NCBI GenBank assembly: GCA_001414345.1
Contig: LLCB01000200.1
Location: 46,693 to 110,692, forward strand
Direction of reading: 5' to 3'
Source of the DNA: Hymenoscyphus infarciens
Lineage: Eukaryota; Ascomycota; Leotiomycetes; Helotiales; Helotiaceae
Length of the DNA: 64,000 nucleotides
Below are positions 50,727 through 62,204 of this stretch, in pieces. Within the stretch, counting starts at the first letter, position 1. Each line of letters opens with the position of its first letter. The notes below the pieces were generated by a model. The model saw only the letters and a program-made list of their open reading frames with translations, did no database searches and was not told the DNA's origin. The position numbers were made by a program, and so were the translations under genes.

Positions 50727-51230
50727 AAAGGATTTTAAAACGCTTCTAGTAGAGTAAATAAGAAGACAAGAGAGCGAATTACGTAGTAGCGCTCTTAGTA
50801 TACTAGAAACCTCTACTAGCGTTAGCTATAGAATAGCGTAATCTCTATATATGTCTGCTTTTATACTTAAAAGAAACTTAGAAGAATGCTTTTTATATAC
50901 GTAATTTAGAAGTTAGGTAGTAATTATAATAATATTAGAAGTAGTTCTAGTGAGAAATAAACCGCTATATTATTAATAAGACCTAGGATTTCTATAATTA
51001 TTTTATAAATAAAAAGAGAAGCTAGAGAAAGAGTAATATACTATTTAATAAACACGCCTCTATAGGTAATAGAAATCTCTTTCTTCTATACTAGTTAAAC
51101 TCTATTCAACCTTATAACTTACTAGATCTTACTATCTTATTCTTATTAACTAAATTTTTTAGTAAGATAAGCATAGTAGCTAGTCTTAAGCTAGTCTACT
51201 TTAGCTTAATAAAACACCTCATATTCATCT
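46987..51230. repeat. RIP-mutated sequence, largely unidentified
   Basis: Long plus-strand frames interrupted by TAA/TAG (best at about 48.85-49.5 and 50.15-50.5 kb) suggest former transposon genes, but no family motif could be named. Short arrays: four 12-13-bp CTATAGAGTAGG units at 48112-48157, and an AT dinucleotide run at about 50694-50720. A brief less-mutated patch with CA/TG sits at about 48340-48410. Confidence 0.5.
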
Positions 51231-51745
51231 AAGAGAAACCTCTTATTCCTACGAGTAAAAATGCTCCGAGCTAGTAAGTAAACAGGGAACGACCGGATAA
51301 CCTTAGTCGAATTTTAATATATCGGAATCCCTACTCGGCACTAGTATAAATAAGCTTGACAACGAAGACCTCGGTCTTATTCCAAAAATAACAAATGCTT
51401 ACCTAGCCGTTGATAAATACGCTTCATATCTACCTCGAGCTTGGCTGCTAGTGGTGGTGCGTAGAGAGGTAGGGCGGGAATCAACTCGCTTAACTAAAAA
51501 CCTACGTAAAAACTACCTAACTTTCTAAATTTGCGAAAAAGATCAATTTTCAGCTAAAAGAAAAGCGGCGAATATAGAAAGAACTTAAAAGATATAGTTT
51601 AATAGATAATAGGAGGAGTAAAAAGGAAACTCGTAAGTTATAGCTAAAAATGAAGCTATAAATCGCAAAGATAAAACTATCTAATAAGATATACTGTCCT
51701 ATAGGATATCGTTAGTAATGTTTCCCGGGACGTTTCTGAAAGAGA
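51230..51745. other. Less-mutated patch inside the RIP block
   Basis: CA, TG and GC-rich words (for example GGTGGTGCGTAGAGAGGTAG) reappear for about 500 bp, unlike both flanks. No ORF above about 60 codons and no terminal repeats are seen. It could be a fragment of unique sequence or the end of an element with few genomic copies. Confidence 0.4.
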
Positions 51746-51746
51746 C

Positions 51747-51860
51747 TATACTAAGGAGAGACTCGAACTCTCGACCTTTAGATAGCCTAGTATATAAATA
51801 AACTAATTATATAGAGAAATATAAGACTAACGCTCTAACTAACTTTACTACGAAGACTCT
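51747..51860 (-). tRNA. tRNA-like relic or pol III-type sequence
   Basis: On the minus strand a perfect T-arm (GAGAG-TTCGAGT-CTCTC, 51755-51771) is preceded by an intron-like AT-rich stretch, an anticodon-arm-like TTAGTCTTATAT and a D-arm-like AGTTAGTTAGAGCG. The acceptor halves I can place do not pair, and the insert would be unusually long. It is therefore more likely a decayed tRNA or a tRNA-derived SINE head than a functional gene. Confidence 0.3.
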
Positions 51861-52451
51861 ATTACTTACTAATAAAGATAGCTATAATTTTGTTAATAAG
51901 AGAATAATTTCTACTATTTATACTATAAGCTTTAGATTATTCTAAGATAATTGAAATTTAGATATATATAATACTCTACTATTAGTAAGACTCTTTTAAA
52001 TAGTATAGTAAGTAGAACTTAAATTATATTACTTAGAGAGTATCTCTTAGAGAGATACTTCTCTTCTTATATAGATATATAATTTAGAAGACTAGAGAGA
52101 CTATATTATAGCGTACTATAGAGTATTAGAGCCTATTTAGCTAGTATATATTAGTTCTTCTTTAATATATATATTATAAAAAATAATAAGATAATATATA
52201 ATTTCACTCGTACTTTCTTTAAATATATATATTAAGATATATACGACTAAAAGTGAATAATATAATCTTTTAACTTCTATATCTTTAACTTTTATATATA
52301 TATTCTTAAAGCTCTACTAATACTAGTACTATTAGTACTAGTATAGCTCTGCTTCTCTAACATATATACTAATATATATATAATAAGCTAAATAATAATT
52401 AAGAAAACTTTATAATATAACTAGAAATATATAAACACTTTTTAACTTAGA

Positions 52452-53415
52452 GTAAGTTACGAGTTAAGCTTGAATTTGTCTACTTTTTTTTAATCCGAGC
52501 TTTTTAAAAAAGTTCTTAATTTCCTCTCTTTTTAGATACTCTTTTACTTATTTATTAATAATAACATATATTAGTATACTCTAGATAATAGAAAATAAGA
52601 GCTCTATATATTCTCTATTACTCTATAAACTTTATATAAGAAAAATAGATAATTTTATATCTATCTTAATTTTTATAAGGTCTTAGTATATCTTATTAAT
52701 TAACCTTACTAGAAGTAGTGAATTTTTTTTAAAAAAGAGGGTTTTTTAAGAATTATCTATTTTTTAGTTTACTTTTATTATACTTACTTTAGAGCCTATT
52801 TAGCACGTATATACTTTAAGTTAGATATATAAGATTTGTATACGATTATAGAGTTATAAAGTGCTCGTATATTTCTAATTATATTATAGCTTTTTTATAA
52901 ATATATTTAAATACTATTTACCTTAACGTATAGATATCGCTGTATATACCTTAGTAGATAGCCGGCTAATAGTTATAGAAGTAGTAGATATCTAGGAATA
53001 TATATTTATAAATAAAAGTTAAAGATTAAGAGGTCAAAAGAGTATATTATTTATTTTTAGTAGTATATATTCTTATATATATATTTAAAGAATATACGAG
53101 CAAAAGTATATACTATAATATATACTAGTTAAACGCTCGTATATATTATAATATATATATATATTATATTACCTTATTATTTTTAGTAGTATATATATTA
53201 TAAAAGAACTAATATATACGAGCTAAATAGGCTCTTAAATTAATAAGTAATATAGAAGAGAGATAATTAGATATAGTGCTTCTTTCTAGCTAGGCCTTGT
53301 CTCTTTTAGAGTACTTTTATTTTCTGTCTTTTAAAGAAAAGAGGGAGAAAGCTTTTTAAAAAAAAGCTCGGATTACAAAAAAAGTAGGCAAATTCAAGCT
53401 TAACTCGCAACTCAC
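52452..53415. mobile_element. Tc1/mariner-type MITE nested in the outer element
   Basis: Same family as 32610-33125: termini GTAAGTTACGAG...AAGCTTGAATTTG and their complement ending 53415, with TA on the right side. Without its own insert it is 518 bp against 516 bp for the uninterrupted copy. Confidence 0.85.
52792..53234. mobile_element. Inner PIF/Harbinger-like MITE (443 bp), TSD TTA
   Basis: Inverted ends GAGCCTATTTAGC...GCTAAATAGGCTC, with TTA on both sides (52789-52791, 53235-53237). The uninterrupted MITE at 32.9 kb shows the empty site with a single TTA, confirming insertion and a three-base duplication, as used by PIF/Harbinger elements. Confidence 0.88.
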
Positions 53416-53476
53416 TATAGTACGCGTGTACAAATCTCATCTATCTATAATAATTATATGCGTACTAAACAGGCTC

Positions 53477-53967
53477 TAAATGCTGTAATGTTCAGCATTC
53501 TCATATCAGCTTCAATCCACTATTACGTTTACTCCGTAAGCATAGAAATTCTGGCTAAAAGATTAGGGGATTGGATACCGAGCTATGAGTAAGAGGTGTA
53601 AACCATCCGCACTTCTTGTTACCTTAATTTCACAGAAAATTATTAATACTGTTGCAATTCGTTCCATAGTAAGAGAAGTTGAGTCCTTCTAAAGGATCTC
53701 ACACAATAGCTTTGATTGTTCTAGAAACTCCTAGGCAACACAGGGAGGTGTGAGGGGTTTCGGAACGAAGCCGAAAGATTGCTTTCTATTGTCCGTCCGC
53801 TTCAAGAAAAAAATGCAATGGTGGTGTACTTGGCTGTTTTCAGAATAGCTCTTGTTCCCTTTGTTACTTTGATTTTCTCATGAATTTTTTTCTTCTCTCG
53901 AAACACGAACTTTATATTTTTCGCACTGAAAAACCGAGAGAGCCCTCTGAAGGGGTTTCGCAGAATC
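53477..53967. other. Intergenic region, promoter of the 597-aa gene
   Basis: Normal-composition sequence starting directly at the end of the MITE. No gene is seen in the first 490 bp, and no clear TATA box. Confidence 0.5.
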
Positions 53968-56122
53968 ATGGGCCCGAAGGAAAATTCTAACGTCAAACAA
54001 TCACCGCTGCCCGCCCGGCATGGAAGAAATGATCGACTTCCCTCTCCTGGCCCAGAAAATCGTGCTTTGACGGATTTTGAGGTCGAACTTGCGCAACGCA
54101 TGCGTGATGAACAAAGAAGATGGCTGAGTGAATTTACAATCAACCAACTGGAAGCTATGGGTTGCTGGAATAAGCCCGATGCAAAACTAAATGATTTGAG
54201 TTGTCCTATACATCCCTTTTTTGCAAAATCTAAATGGATGAGCATCAAGCGGACGGACGTTTCTGAGGCAGGAGAAAAGGAGGAGGATCTAGATGTTGAT
54301 AATCCTCTGGTATGGGAGGCGCTGAAACCTGTTCTGCGCGTGTCAACGATGTTGTTAGAAAATCAACACCTGTGGCCTTGGTGAGTGCACCTCGGTATTT
54401 AATAACAGTCATGGCACTGACAAGGATCAGGCTTTACGATCTTACTTTGGGACCTTGGACATTCATCAAACCACCCGATCTAGTGTCTAGAAATGAAGAT
54501 CTAGCTTTCAACCCTGCTCTCGGAACTTACATGTTCGGTGTCTTAAATACCAGAAATAACCCTCAAATCTTCCAGGAGAAAATCCGAGAGACACTCAAGA
54601 AGATGAGCAACGCCTTGTATTCAATCCAATTCGTGAAATGGTACGAGTCAGCAGACGTTGCTCAAAGGTTTGCAGCCATGGCATGGAATCAAAGAAGACA
54701 AGATGGTTATAATACAATCTGTGTTCCTCAATGGTTGGTTAGCCCGTTATTAAACGAGACTCTCTCCGCTTCAGAGAGAGCTCATCAACAATTTGGTATT
54801 GCTACAACGGTTAGTTAATTGCTTGGCATGGAAAATCGTTCTCCTTGCTGATGAGTTAGCTTGTTCATGAAACAATGGTATCAATATAGACTCCAAACTT
54901 CCGACTGGCCCTGGCTGATACTACCGGTCAATAGCATGCACTTGGATGGTTTCATAGTTACATACGTACCCCAGCACTTATTAAAAAACTAAGAGAAAGA
55001 CATTGCGAGCCGGTTAGAGACCCATGTCCACCACGATGATACAATTTACTAACCGGTCTCCCTTTTAGTTCTATGAAGATGAATATATGTCCGAATTGGG
55101 ATTCTCCTGGGAAAGCAAAGTAGGTTTACCTGAAAGCCAAACTGTTAAACTACCACTGATTTCATATTCAGGTCTTTGGAGGCAAAATGATAGGTATGAA
55201 GCAACTTCCCAAAACTGTAGTTAATGAACAATACGGACCCCCGTTTTTGCTCTGCCATGTGTGTCAAGATTGGCCGTGCTGGGAAGAAACTCTGCCAATT
55301 TACCCTGGGGGAGAGTTATTACGCTATTCTGAACGTTTCAACAACGACGCAGTTTATAGACTATTCCCAACTCCTACCAGACATGTCGAAAAACTCTCAC
55401 AAGAGTACTTCTGGAGCATATATGTTAGGGCACTTGGGAGAGAAACATTGAGATGCCCACGTATCTGGGGTACACAAGTTATCCGAGGCGGAAGGAAAAC
55501 CATGGTCAAGGGACCGGATTGGAAAGAAACAAAGCTCTCAACGCTTGCACAGGAAGTACCGCCCCCACCACCCCTTTATTCTGCGAGCAATATCGAACAA
55601 TGGCAACATGAACAACAGCTGCAAGCCAGACAGGAGTCTATTAATATCGCTCTGCGAGAACAACAACGCAAGGAAAGGAGAGAACATCTGAGGGACGCCA
55701 TTACTGCATACGAAAGATCCAATCTCGCTGTTGTGCGAAGATTGCTCGAAGATATTAAGCAGACCGAGGAGATAGCCAATAACATTCAAAGAAGCCTTCT
55801 TATTTGGGCCGTTTTTGAGCACTCCCAGGACCCAGACGAGCAAAAGCTGTCTGCAAAAGAGGGCAAGAGGGCCAAAAGAAGCCTTGCTTGGTGGATGAGC
55901 GAAAGAAATCCTGCGCTAAAAGATATACCAATCGGAAAGATATTGGATTATCCTACTCGCGAAATTAACGAAATGTATACAAGAATCGGAAGGATATTAG
56001 TGGCTGCAAAGTATCTAACTTCCGAGGAGTATCAACAAGCGAGGTGGAAGAGAATTTATGATATTATGAGTTCTATAGGAGGTGACGATGAAATAGAAGA
56101 GGACTCGATGGATATAGATTAA
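53968..56122 (+). CDS. Protein of unknown function, four exons (597 aa)
   Basis: Exons 53968-54380, 54431-54809, 55069-55119 and 55172-56122 join in frame (1794 nt), all with GT-AG introns. The first acceptor can also be used six bases earlier (after 54424), adding two residues. I recognise no domain. Visible features are a charged, proline-containing N-terminus, a short CHVCQDWPCW cysteine cluster near residue 310, a long charged helical and probably coiled-coil stretch (about residues 425-495), and an acidic C-terminus. No signal peptide or membrane helix. The splicing, length and absence of stops argue for a real, possibly lineage-restricted gene beside a transposon boundary. Confidence 0.8.
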
Positions 56123-57118
56123 ATCTGTATCAGCTTGTAAGAACTCATAATCCCTCAACGACTTCGGTCTTTCGTTGTTATATGCCCTCACCTGTATAAC
56201 AACAAAGACAATCTAGAAATCTCAACGATAAGTGAATAATGTTCATGTGACGGGGAAGGCATCTCAAGAGATTCATCTCTAAAAAAAAAAAACTTAAAGC
56301 ACAGATGAGCACCAGGTGTAACACTGTGACTCTACTCAACGAAACTCGGCAAATTCTGGAAGAATCTAGAGCAAATTACTTCCGTACACATTCTTTTTGG
56401 ATTCCCTACCCCACGCCTACATCCCCATCTTGGGCCCCGAGTTGAAAGAAATGAACGGATATTTTTCTTCATGGTTCATGTTCATATAGTTCCTTAAGGG
56501 GATTTTCATGAAGTTCTTGAATATTTAATGAAGTTCATGAATTTTTTATAAAAGGTGCGTTTAGAGGGTGGAGAGGCTGGATTAATAAAGGTCCGGACTA
56601 TTTCTAAATATAGACGTTTTTCTTATAAGAAATAGTAATAGGTAGAGGCTAGAAATAAATATAGAAACCGAGATCCTACCTAGTTACACGTACGTTTTAT
56701 TATATCTAGACTTTATAAAATTCATATGCTTCGTAGCGTTCACGTTATATAATTCGGAATTCACGTTATTTAGCTTCATGAACGTGTTTTTTCATGAATA
56801 TAAAATCGTTCATGCTTAAATCGGAGCCCTACCCCCCTCCCCTACACTTGCTATATCTGTCGTCATCGAGTATATCATTTTATTCAAAATCTATTTATAA
56901 CTTACGCTTGATCGAAAACACCAATCAGGTTTCTCTTTTGATGTTCGCGAGGCAGCTATTCGAAGGCTAAGCGCCGAGCATGCAGGCACTCAGCTCCTTT
57001 TCAGCTACCAAAGTTCAAGACGAAGAACTTTAAAAATCGCGTCCGCAGTCCCCATTGTTCAAAGGTCTATACCTGCATTGAATTTTGGAAGTATTATCAA
57101 TCTTCGCATTAACTCCAC
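56123..57118. other. Intergenic region containing a MITE
   Basis: Spacer between the unknown gene and the patatin gene. The central 400 bp is a decayed inverted-repeat element, described separately. The last about 290 bp before 57119 has normal composition and should hold the patatin promoter; no TATA box is obvious. Confidence 0.6.
56432..56829. mobile_element. MITE-like element with GGGC(C/T)CCGA ends
   Basis: 398 bp with imperfect inverted termini: GGGCCCCGAGTTGAAAG...ATGAACG on the left, and the complement of GGGCTCCGATTTAAGC...ATGAACG on the right. Further TTCATGAA/TTCATGAAC motifs repeat in both arms. Composition inside is AT-rich with partial CA/TG loss, so it has been lightly RIP-mutated. 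A clean target duplication is not visible. Confidence 0.6.
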
Positions 57119-58778
57119 ATGATGAACCAAGACCTCCGACTACTCGCTCTCGACGGCGGCGGGGTGCGTGGCCTATCCGCCCTCATGATCCTCGAGCAGC
57201 TCATGGAAAGCGTCAATCCAGACGCACCACCAAAGCCATGTGAATTCTTTGATATGATCGGGGGATCAAGCACTGGCGGGTAAGTAGCCGTGGCAGAGCA
57301 ATGTCTATATCGGTAGGGCTAATTGACCAGGCTGCTTGCGGTCATGCTCGGCCGGCTAGAAATGAGCATTGATGAGTGCATCGAGGCATATATGCAGCTT
57401 TCCAGTAGGATATTTCAGAAGAAGAGACATCGAGTGACGGTGAGGGGAAAGATCCAAGGACGATTTGATTCGGATGAGTTGGAGCAGGCGGTGAAAGAAA
57501 TTATCAGAGGCAAGGGATTACAGGACGATACCCTTCTGAAGGACGCGCCCGGTTCGACTTGTAAAGTGTAAGTCGAATTGCCCCAGTGTTCTCTTCCAAA
57601 TCGCCCCGGATTACCAACGAGCTCACGATCCAATTACCAGATTTGTCTGTGCAACGAGCAAAGAGACGAGTGAGACTGTATGCCTCACAAGCTACAACTC
57701 CAAGCGCGGCACGACCGACCTCCTGAACAGCGTCCGAATATGGGAAGCATGTCGCGCAACATCGGCTGCCTCCTCCTTTTTTGATCCCATCGCAATCGGT
57801 CGGTACAAGGAAGAATTCGTGGACGGAGCACTGGGGGCAAATAACCCGGTTGCGGAACTTTGGGACCAGGCCCAGCTCATATGGGGATCTGAGCAGCTCG
57901 ATGGCAGGGTGAAGTGTCTTGTCTCTATTGGGACGGGCGTACCTTCGCTCAAGCCCTTTCCAAACGACGTGCTGCACATCGGTGAGGCATTGGTAGCCAT
58001 TGCAACTGAGACGGAGCAGACAGCGGAGAGATTTCGGCGGGATAAGGCGTACCTTGATAGCAGCAGTCGATACTTTCGCTTCAATGTGGTGCGAGGGCTG
58101 GAGAATCTAGGGCTGGAGGAGGCGACGAAAGCAAAAGAAATTGCAGCAGCAACGAGGCGATATGTTGCATCGCAAGAAATCCACAAGCAGATGACTGCGT
58201 GTGCCGGAAATCTACGTGATCGGAACGATCAACCGTCTCCTGTTGCCCAGGCTTCGAGCAGCAGTCAAGCGGTCACATTCCATCCCTTCATGATGCCTGA
58301 TCCAGAGATTGTCACCGCAGCTAAAGATGGGGATGAAGCTTTGGTTGGAGAATTGATCCAGAAAGGAGCCAACATCAACGCCAAGGGCCCAGAAAATCTA
58401 CCCGCGCTTTGGTTTGCGGTGTTCAAAGGCTACCCAGAGGTCCTGAAGCTACTGATCGACACGGGAAAGTCGAATCCAGACTTCCAAGACGGATTTCTAA
58501 AGACGCCTCTATTCTGGGCTTGCCAATATGGCCACGACGCTTGTGTCGAGCTGCTGCTCCAGACGGGAAAGGTTGACATAAATAGAAGAGATAAAATGCG
58601 CCGTACACCGCTGTCATTTGCTGCAATGGCGGGACATGAAAAAATAGTTGAATTGCTGTTGAAGACAGGGAAGGCTGATCTCAAATCGGAGGATTCAATG
58701 CATCGGACACCCCTGACATGGGCCAAAAGAAGGAAGCACGACGCCGTAGTCAAGCTGATTGAGTCCTATAATGCATAG
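57119..58778 (+). CDS. Patatin-like phospholipase with C-terminal ankyrin repeats
   Basis: Three exons (57119-57279, 57331-57567, 57641-58778) join in frame to 511 aa. The patatin hydrolase core carries the oxyanion motif DGGGVRG (residues 12-18), the nucleophile elbow GSSTG with Ser51, and the DGA motif with Asp194. The Ser-Asp dyad is complete, so lipid acyl hydrolase activity is expected. After a linker (about residues 330-350), residues about 353-511 form three to four ankyrin repeats, for example TPLFWACQYGHDACVELLL and TPLSFAAMAGHEKIVELLL. There is no NB-ARC or NACHT domain between them. Fungal patatin proteins with repeat domains resemble NLR-type heterokaryon-incompatibility or defence proteins; that role is inferred. 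No signal peptide, so cytosolic. Confidence 0.92.
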
Positions 58779-59651
58779 ATTCAGAGATGAGCTGCTACCA
58801 GAAAGCACGACACTGTCGTCAAGCCAAAAAAACTCAGCTTTTCGTCTTAATGCCGTCGCATCTCCCCTTGCAAACAGAAAGCCAAGGACCGAAAGAGAAT
58901 AAAGTAGATAGTTGAAGAAATGACGGTGGTCTTGGTTTTGTTTGAGCAGTAAAGAAGGCTGACCCCAATTCGCGTGAGAGATATGAACTCGAAAAGTCAT
59001 GAACATCCGCAACAAAACCAGTGAGCGAACAATTCTCTCATCGGACACCGCAATAAGGGTCACCTTGCCTACCTCTCCACCAAAGCTCCACAGTTCCAAA
59101 AATCGTACCTTAGATATAACCACAAATAAGACCTGTTATAGCGCCTGCCTAGTCCGTTAATGGATGGAGACTCTCGGGTCTCTCCACCTGTTTTCTCTAG
59201 CTGCCTACCGGCGGCTGGAAGGTGGGAATTAAAAAAGTAGCGAGATGGTAGTTTTTAAACTTCTTACCGCCACGGGCATGCGAGTGAATCTAATAATCCC
59301 CCTCTTACCCAGAGCCCCTGGCAAGTCATTGAGACAACGATCGAGACTCTCAAATTCAAAGACAATGGAATGAATAGGTAAGGTACAGCCATCCTATCGA
59401 CCTCGATGCTCGACTTCTGTTCCTTCCAATACCACAAAGCAACGACGCCTAAAAGCCATGCCTTGAAGATGAGGTGTACCTTCCGTCTTTCAATACGATG
59501 AAGAGGCCGAATTACTTCTTCCTTTCTTCCCGTCTACGATCTCACATCAACTTGAAAAACTATGCTCAAAAAACACCCGAGTTGAGTGAGACCAGTATTG
59601 ATGCCGGAGCGATTGTCAAGTATAAATTGCAGGCAACTCCGGAGTAGGTTA
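58779..59651. other. Intergenic region
   Basis: Normal-composition sequence without a convincing ORF. A small inverted repeat, GGAGAC...GTCTCTCC, lies at about 59166-59187. No RNA gene or transposon is recognised. Confidence 0.5.
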
Positions 59652-60141
59652 TCATGATTTATTCATGCGCTCGAGGTATTCAGCATCCTTCCCGTAACCT
59701 CGAAGCTTCTCTGTCAAAACCTCATCAATCAAACGAGGAACGAAACCGAAGCGCCCCCAGAACAATGCAGTGCCATAAACAGAGACAAGGCACGTCGTCG
59801 GGAAGGATTTAGCCACTCCAAGTAGTCTTTCAACACATTCTGCCGAGTGGCCAATTCCACGAAAAGCGGGCAATATGGCGAGATCGTGGATATAATATTG
59901 GTCCGCATCTGGAGGTATCTTTTCTAACATCCATGCTATTCAGCATGGGCGGTTGTCGGTAGCGGATGGGATGCGAGATAGCATATCCGCGCTCTGCAAA
60001 AACGTGGTCGCTTTCTGGCAGCTCGGGATGGACCTCGTTGGCGACACATAGTACGCTTTCAATATCATCGATAGACATCTCACGCCAAACAGTTGTAACT
60101 GGGCCCTTGGGGTCTTCTTGGGGCGCGGCTGTTGAAGCCAT
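59652..60141 (-). pseudogene. GNAT-family acetyltransferase pseudogene
   Basis: Two overlapping frames carry consecutive parts of one GNAT N-acetyltransferase. The N-terminal part starts at 60141 and stays in frame to about 59945. The C-terminal part (to the stop at 59652) contains the acetyl-CoA-binding region (YYIHDLAILPAFRGIGHSA) and the typical YGTALFWGRFGFVPR end. The frames are offset at about 59935-59945, where an ATGGATG suggests a 4-bp duplication; no GT-AG intron can repair it. About 20-25 residues usually present between the first helix and the GYAISHP strand also seem missing. Lesions are not RIP-type. It sits within 110 bp of the repeat block. Confidence 0.7.
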
Positions 60142-60926
60142 CCCGATGTTGGTGCTTGAAGTTCAACGAAAAGTGGGGGCTCTCCCTACTTTATTATGGC
60201 GATATTAGACACGTGATCTTCAGCGGGTAAATAATAGTAACTTATAATACCTTGAAGGGTTTTGGTAGGGCTAGTGGACTCTTAATAGATTCTCAGACGA
60301 GGGTTAAAGCGTATTAATTATAAGTTAAAGCGTATTAATTATCTAAATATTATAGAGCTTCTAAAGATAATCGCTTTTATATCTAAGACTTAAGTTTTTT
60401 TTAAGAGCTAAGGATCTTTAAGAGTTAAGGTCCTCGCTTAAGAGTTAAAAACGCTTAAGAGTTATAATCGGTTAAGCCTTAGTAGAGGCTAGGTATATAG
60501 AGGCTAGGCTAGATACGTAGGAGCTAGGCTAGATATATAAGAGCTAGAGACTAGTAGATAGAGGCTAGAAGCTAAGCTAGATATAGGTATCTCTTGAATA
60601 TACTTCTTTACTATAAAAAGAAGTATATAGCCTCTACTAATATATCTAAGATAACTTTTACTAAATTAGTTAAATACTTTCTTTATATTATAATAGTGTT
60701 AATATTAATTCTTTATAAGTAATACCGAGTTATACGAGGACTTCTATTTACTAGACGTATATACCTAGTTTAGTACTTCTGTCTAGAGTATAGTTCTTCT
60801 AGCTAGTATATACGTATACTAGTCTTAAAGAGCTTTAACTCTTAAGAGTTATTTAAGAAGTAAAGCTTTTTAATAATTAATTCTCTTTTAAGAATTAAGT
60901 TTACTTAATAGTTAAGGATTTTAAGC

Positions 60927-60949
60927 CTTAAAATCCTGAATTATCGCTT
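60927..60949. repeat. Near-perfect palindrome
   Basis: AGGATTTTAAG and its complement CTTAAAATCCT are separated by a single base. It lies among several TAAGAGTTAA-type motifs in both orientations between 60.38 and 60.99 kb, suggesting the decayed arms of a fold-back element. Confidence 0.6.
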
Positions 60950-62204
60950 AATAGTTAAGATATCTATTAACTCTTATATAATAATTAATTATACTTGATT
61001 ATTATATAATAGTCTTTAGAGAGTCTATCTCTATTATCTAAACTCTATAAGATAACTTATCTCTTTAGTTCGCTATATAACTTACGTATAGACGTAGTTA
61101 GAAGTCTAGTTTAAAACTACTTCTATTTAGATTAGAATTATACTAAAATCTAGGTAGCTTTAAACTATAATACTATTAAACTAGTTTAAGAGTACTAAGA
61201 TACTAAAATTAAAATTAAAGCTATTTATACTTCTTATTCTACGTATAGTAGTAGTACCTCTCTTTCTATCTCTTCTTCTAATCTCTCTCGCTCTTATATT
61301 TCCTTATTATTAAGAAACACGTCTATAGAACGTACTTAAAAGACCTATTTTTTAAGAGCTTTTTTAGTAGCTTTTAGAGCTCTTTTAGTACTAGGAGTAG
61401 TATTAGTCTTACGCTATTCTAGAGAAAGTATATTAAGTAAAAAGAAGAATAAAAGAGTATAAAAGTAGTAGTAGAAGTAGTAGAAGTATATAAGAGAAAC
61501 TTAGCTTATATACTTATATTATAAGCTAACTTATACTAAAATGCTTTCTTTTTTAGTAGAGCTTTTTAAATATAAGATTATAAGTAAATTATTATTAAAT
61601 TCCTATATTATTATATACTTTAGTAGAGTTTAAAGAATAAGATAATAATTTAATTATTTAGTTATAGTAGAGCTAGAAATATAAGATTAGAACTACGTTC
61701 TACTAAATCACATAAGTTATATAGCGAACTAAAGAGATATAAAAAGAAACATCTCTAATGAATTATTACTTAAGTAACCTCTTATTAAGAAGCTAGTTTA
61801 TATTTCTAAGAAGAACGTATTTCCGAGAGTAGATAAGTATATATACTTCTTAGAGTAGATATATTTCTAAGTATATAGTCTTAAGAAGTAGTATTTCTAA
61901 AAGTATATTTCTAAAGATAATTCCGACGATAATTCTAAGACACTATAAGTATACTAATTTAACTAAATCCGAGCTTTAGAAGTGCTAGGTTTTAATATTA
62001 TAACTACTAGCTTTTCTAGAAGCTATATAACTTATTTAATATTAATATAACTACGTCGTCTTTTTAGCTTTATTAGCTCGTAGTCTTTAATAGATTCTAT
62101 TGAAAAGTAATAAGCTAGAAACGTAACTAATATAAAAAAATAGAAATATTATACTTATATATATAATAATATAATAGATAAGCGACTTTTAGTCTATTAT
62201 AAGC

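Larger units (their letters stand above)
52129..53476. mobile_element. Outer PIF/Harbinger-like MITE, interrupted
   Basis: Left end GAGCCTATTTAGC (52129) and right end GTACTAAACAGGCTC (53476) are inverted, and both arms match the complement of the inner 443-bp element. A TTA lies on the left and TAA on the right, an imperfect three-base duplication. Subtracting the inserted element (52452-53415) leaves about 380 bp, close to the size of the family. Its right end is almost free of RIP changes and coincides with the border of the second gene island. Confidence 0.75.
22345..53480. repeat. AT-rich RIP-mutated repeat block (centre)
   Basis: About 31 kb of AT-rich DNA nearly devoid of CA/TG. Identified contents are listed separately. 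Three unassigned stretches remain: 22345-23077 with its continuation 23461-23891 and 31883-32264 (one host repeat split by later insertions), 46987-51230 (no element recognised apart from short tandem arrays), and parts of 33.1-35.4 kb. Confidence 0.93.

Noticed and set aside
57504..58186. Long minus-strand ORFs opposite the patatin gene
   Set aside because: Shadows of the well-supported plus-strand exons.
58779..59651. Hidden gene downstream of the patatin gene
   Set aside because: No ORF with domain, splice or signal features on either strand.
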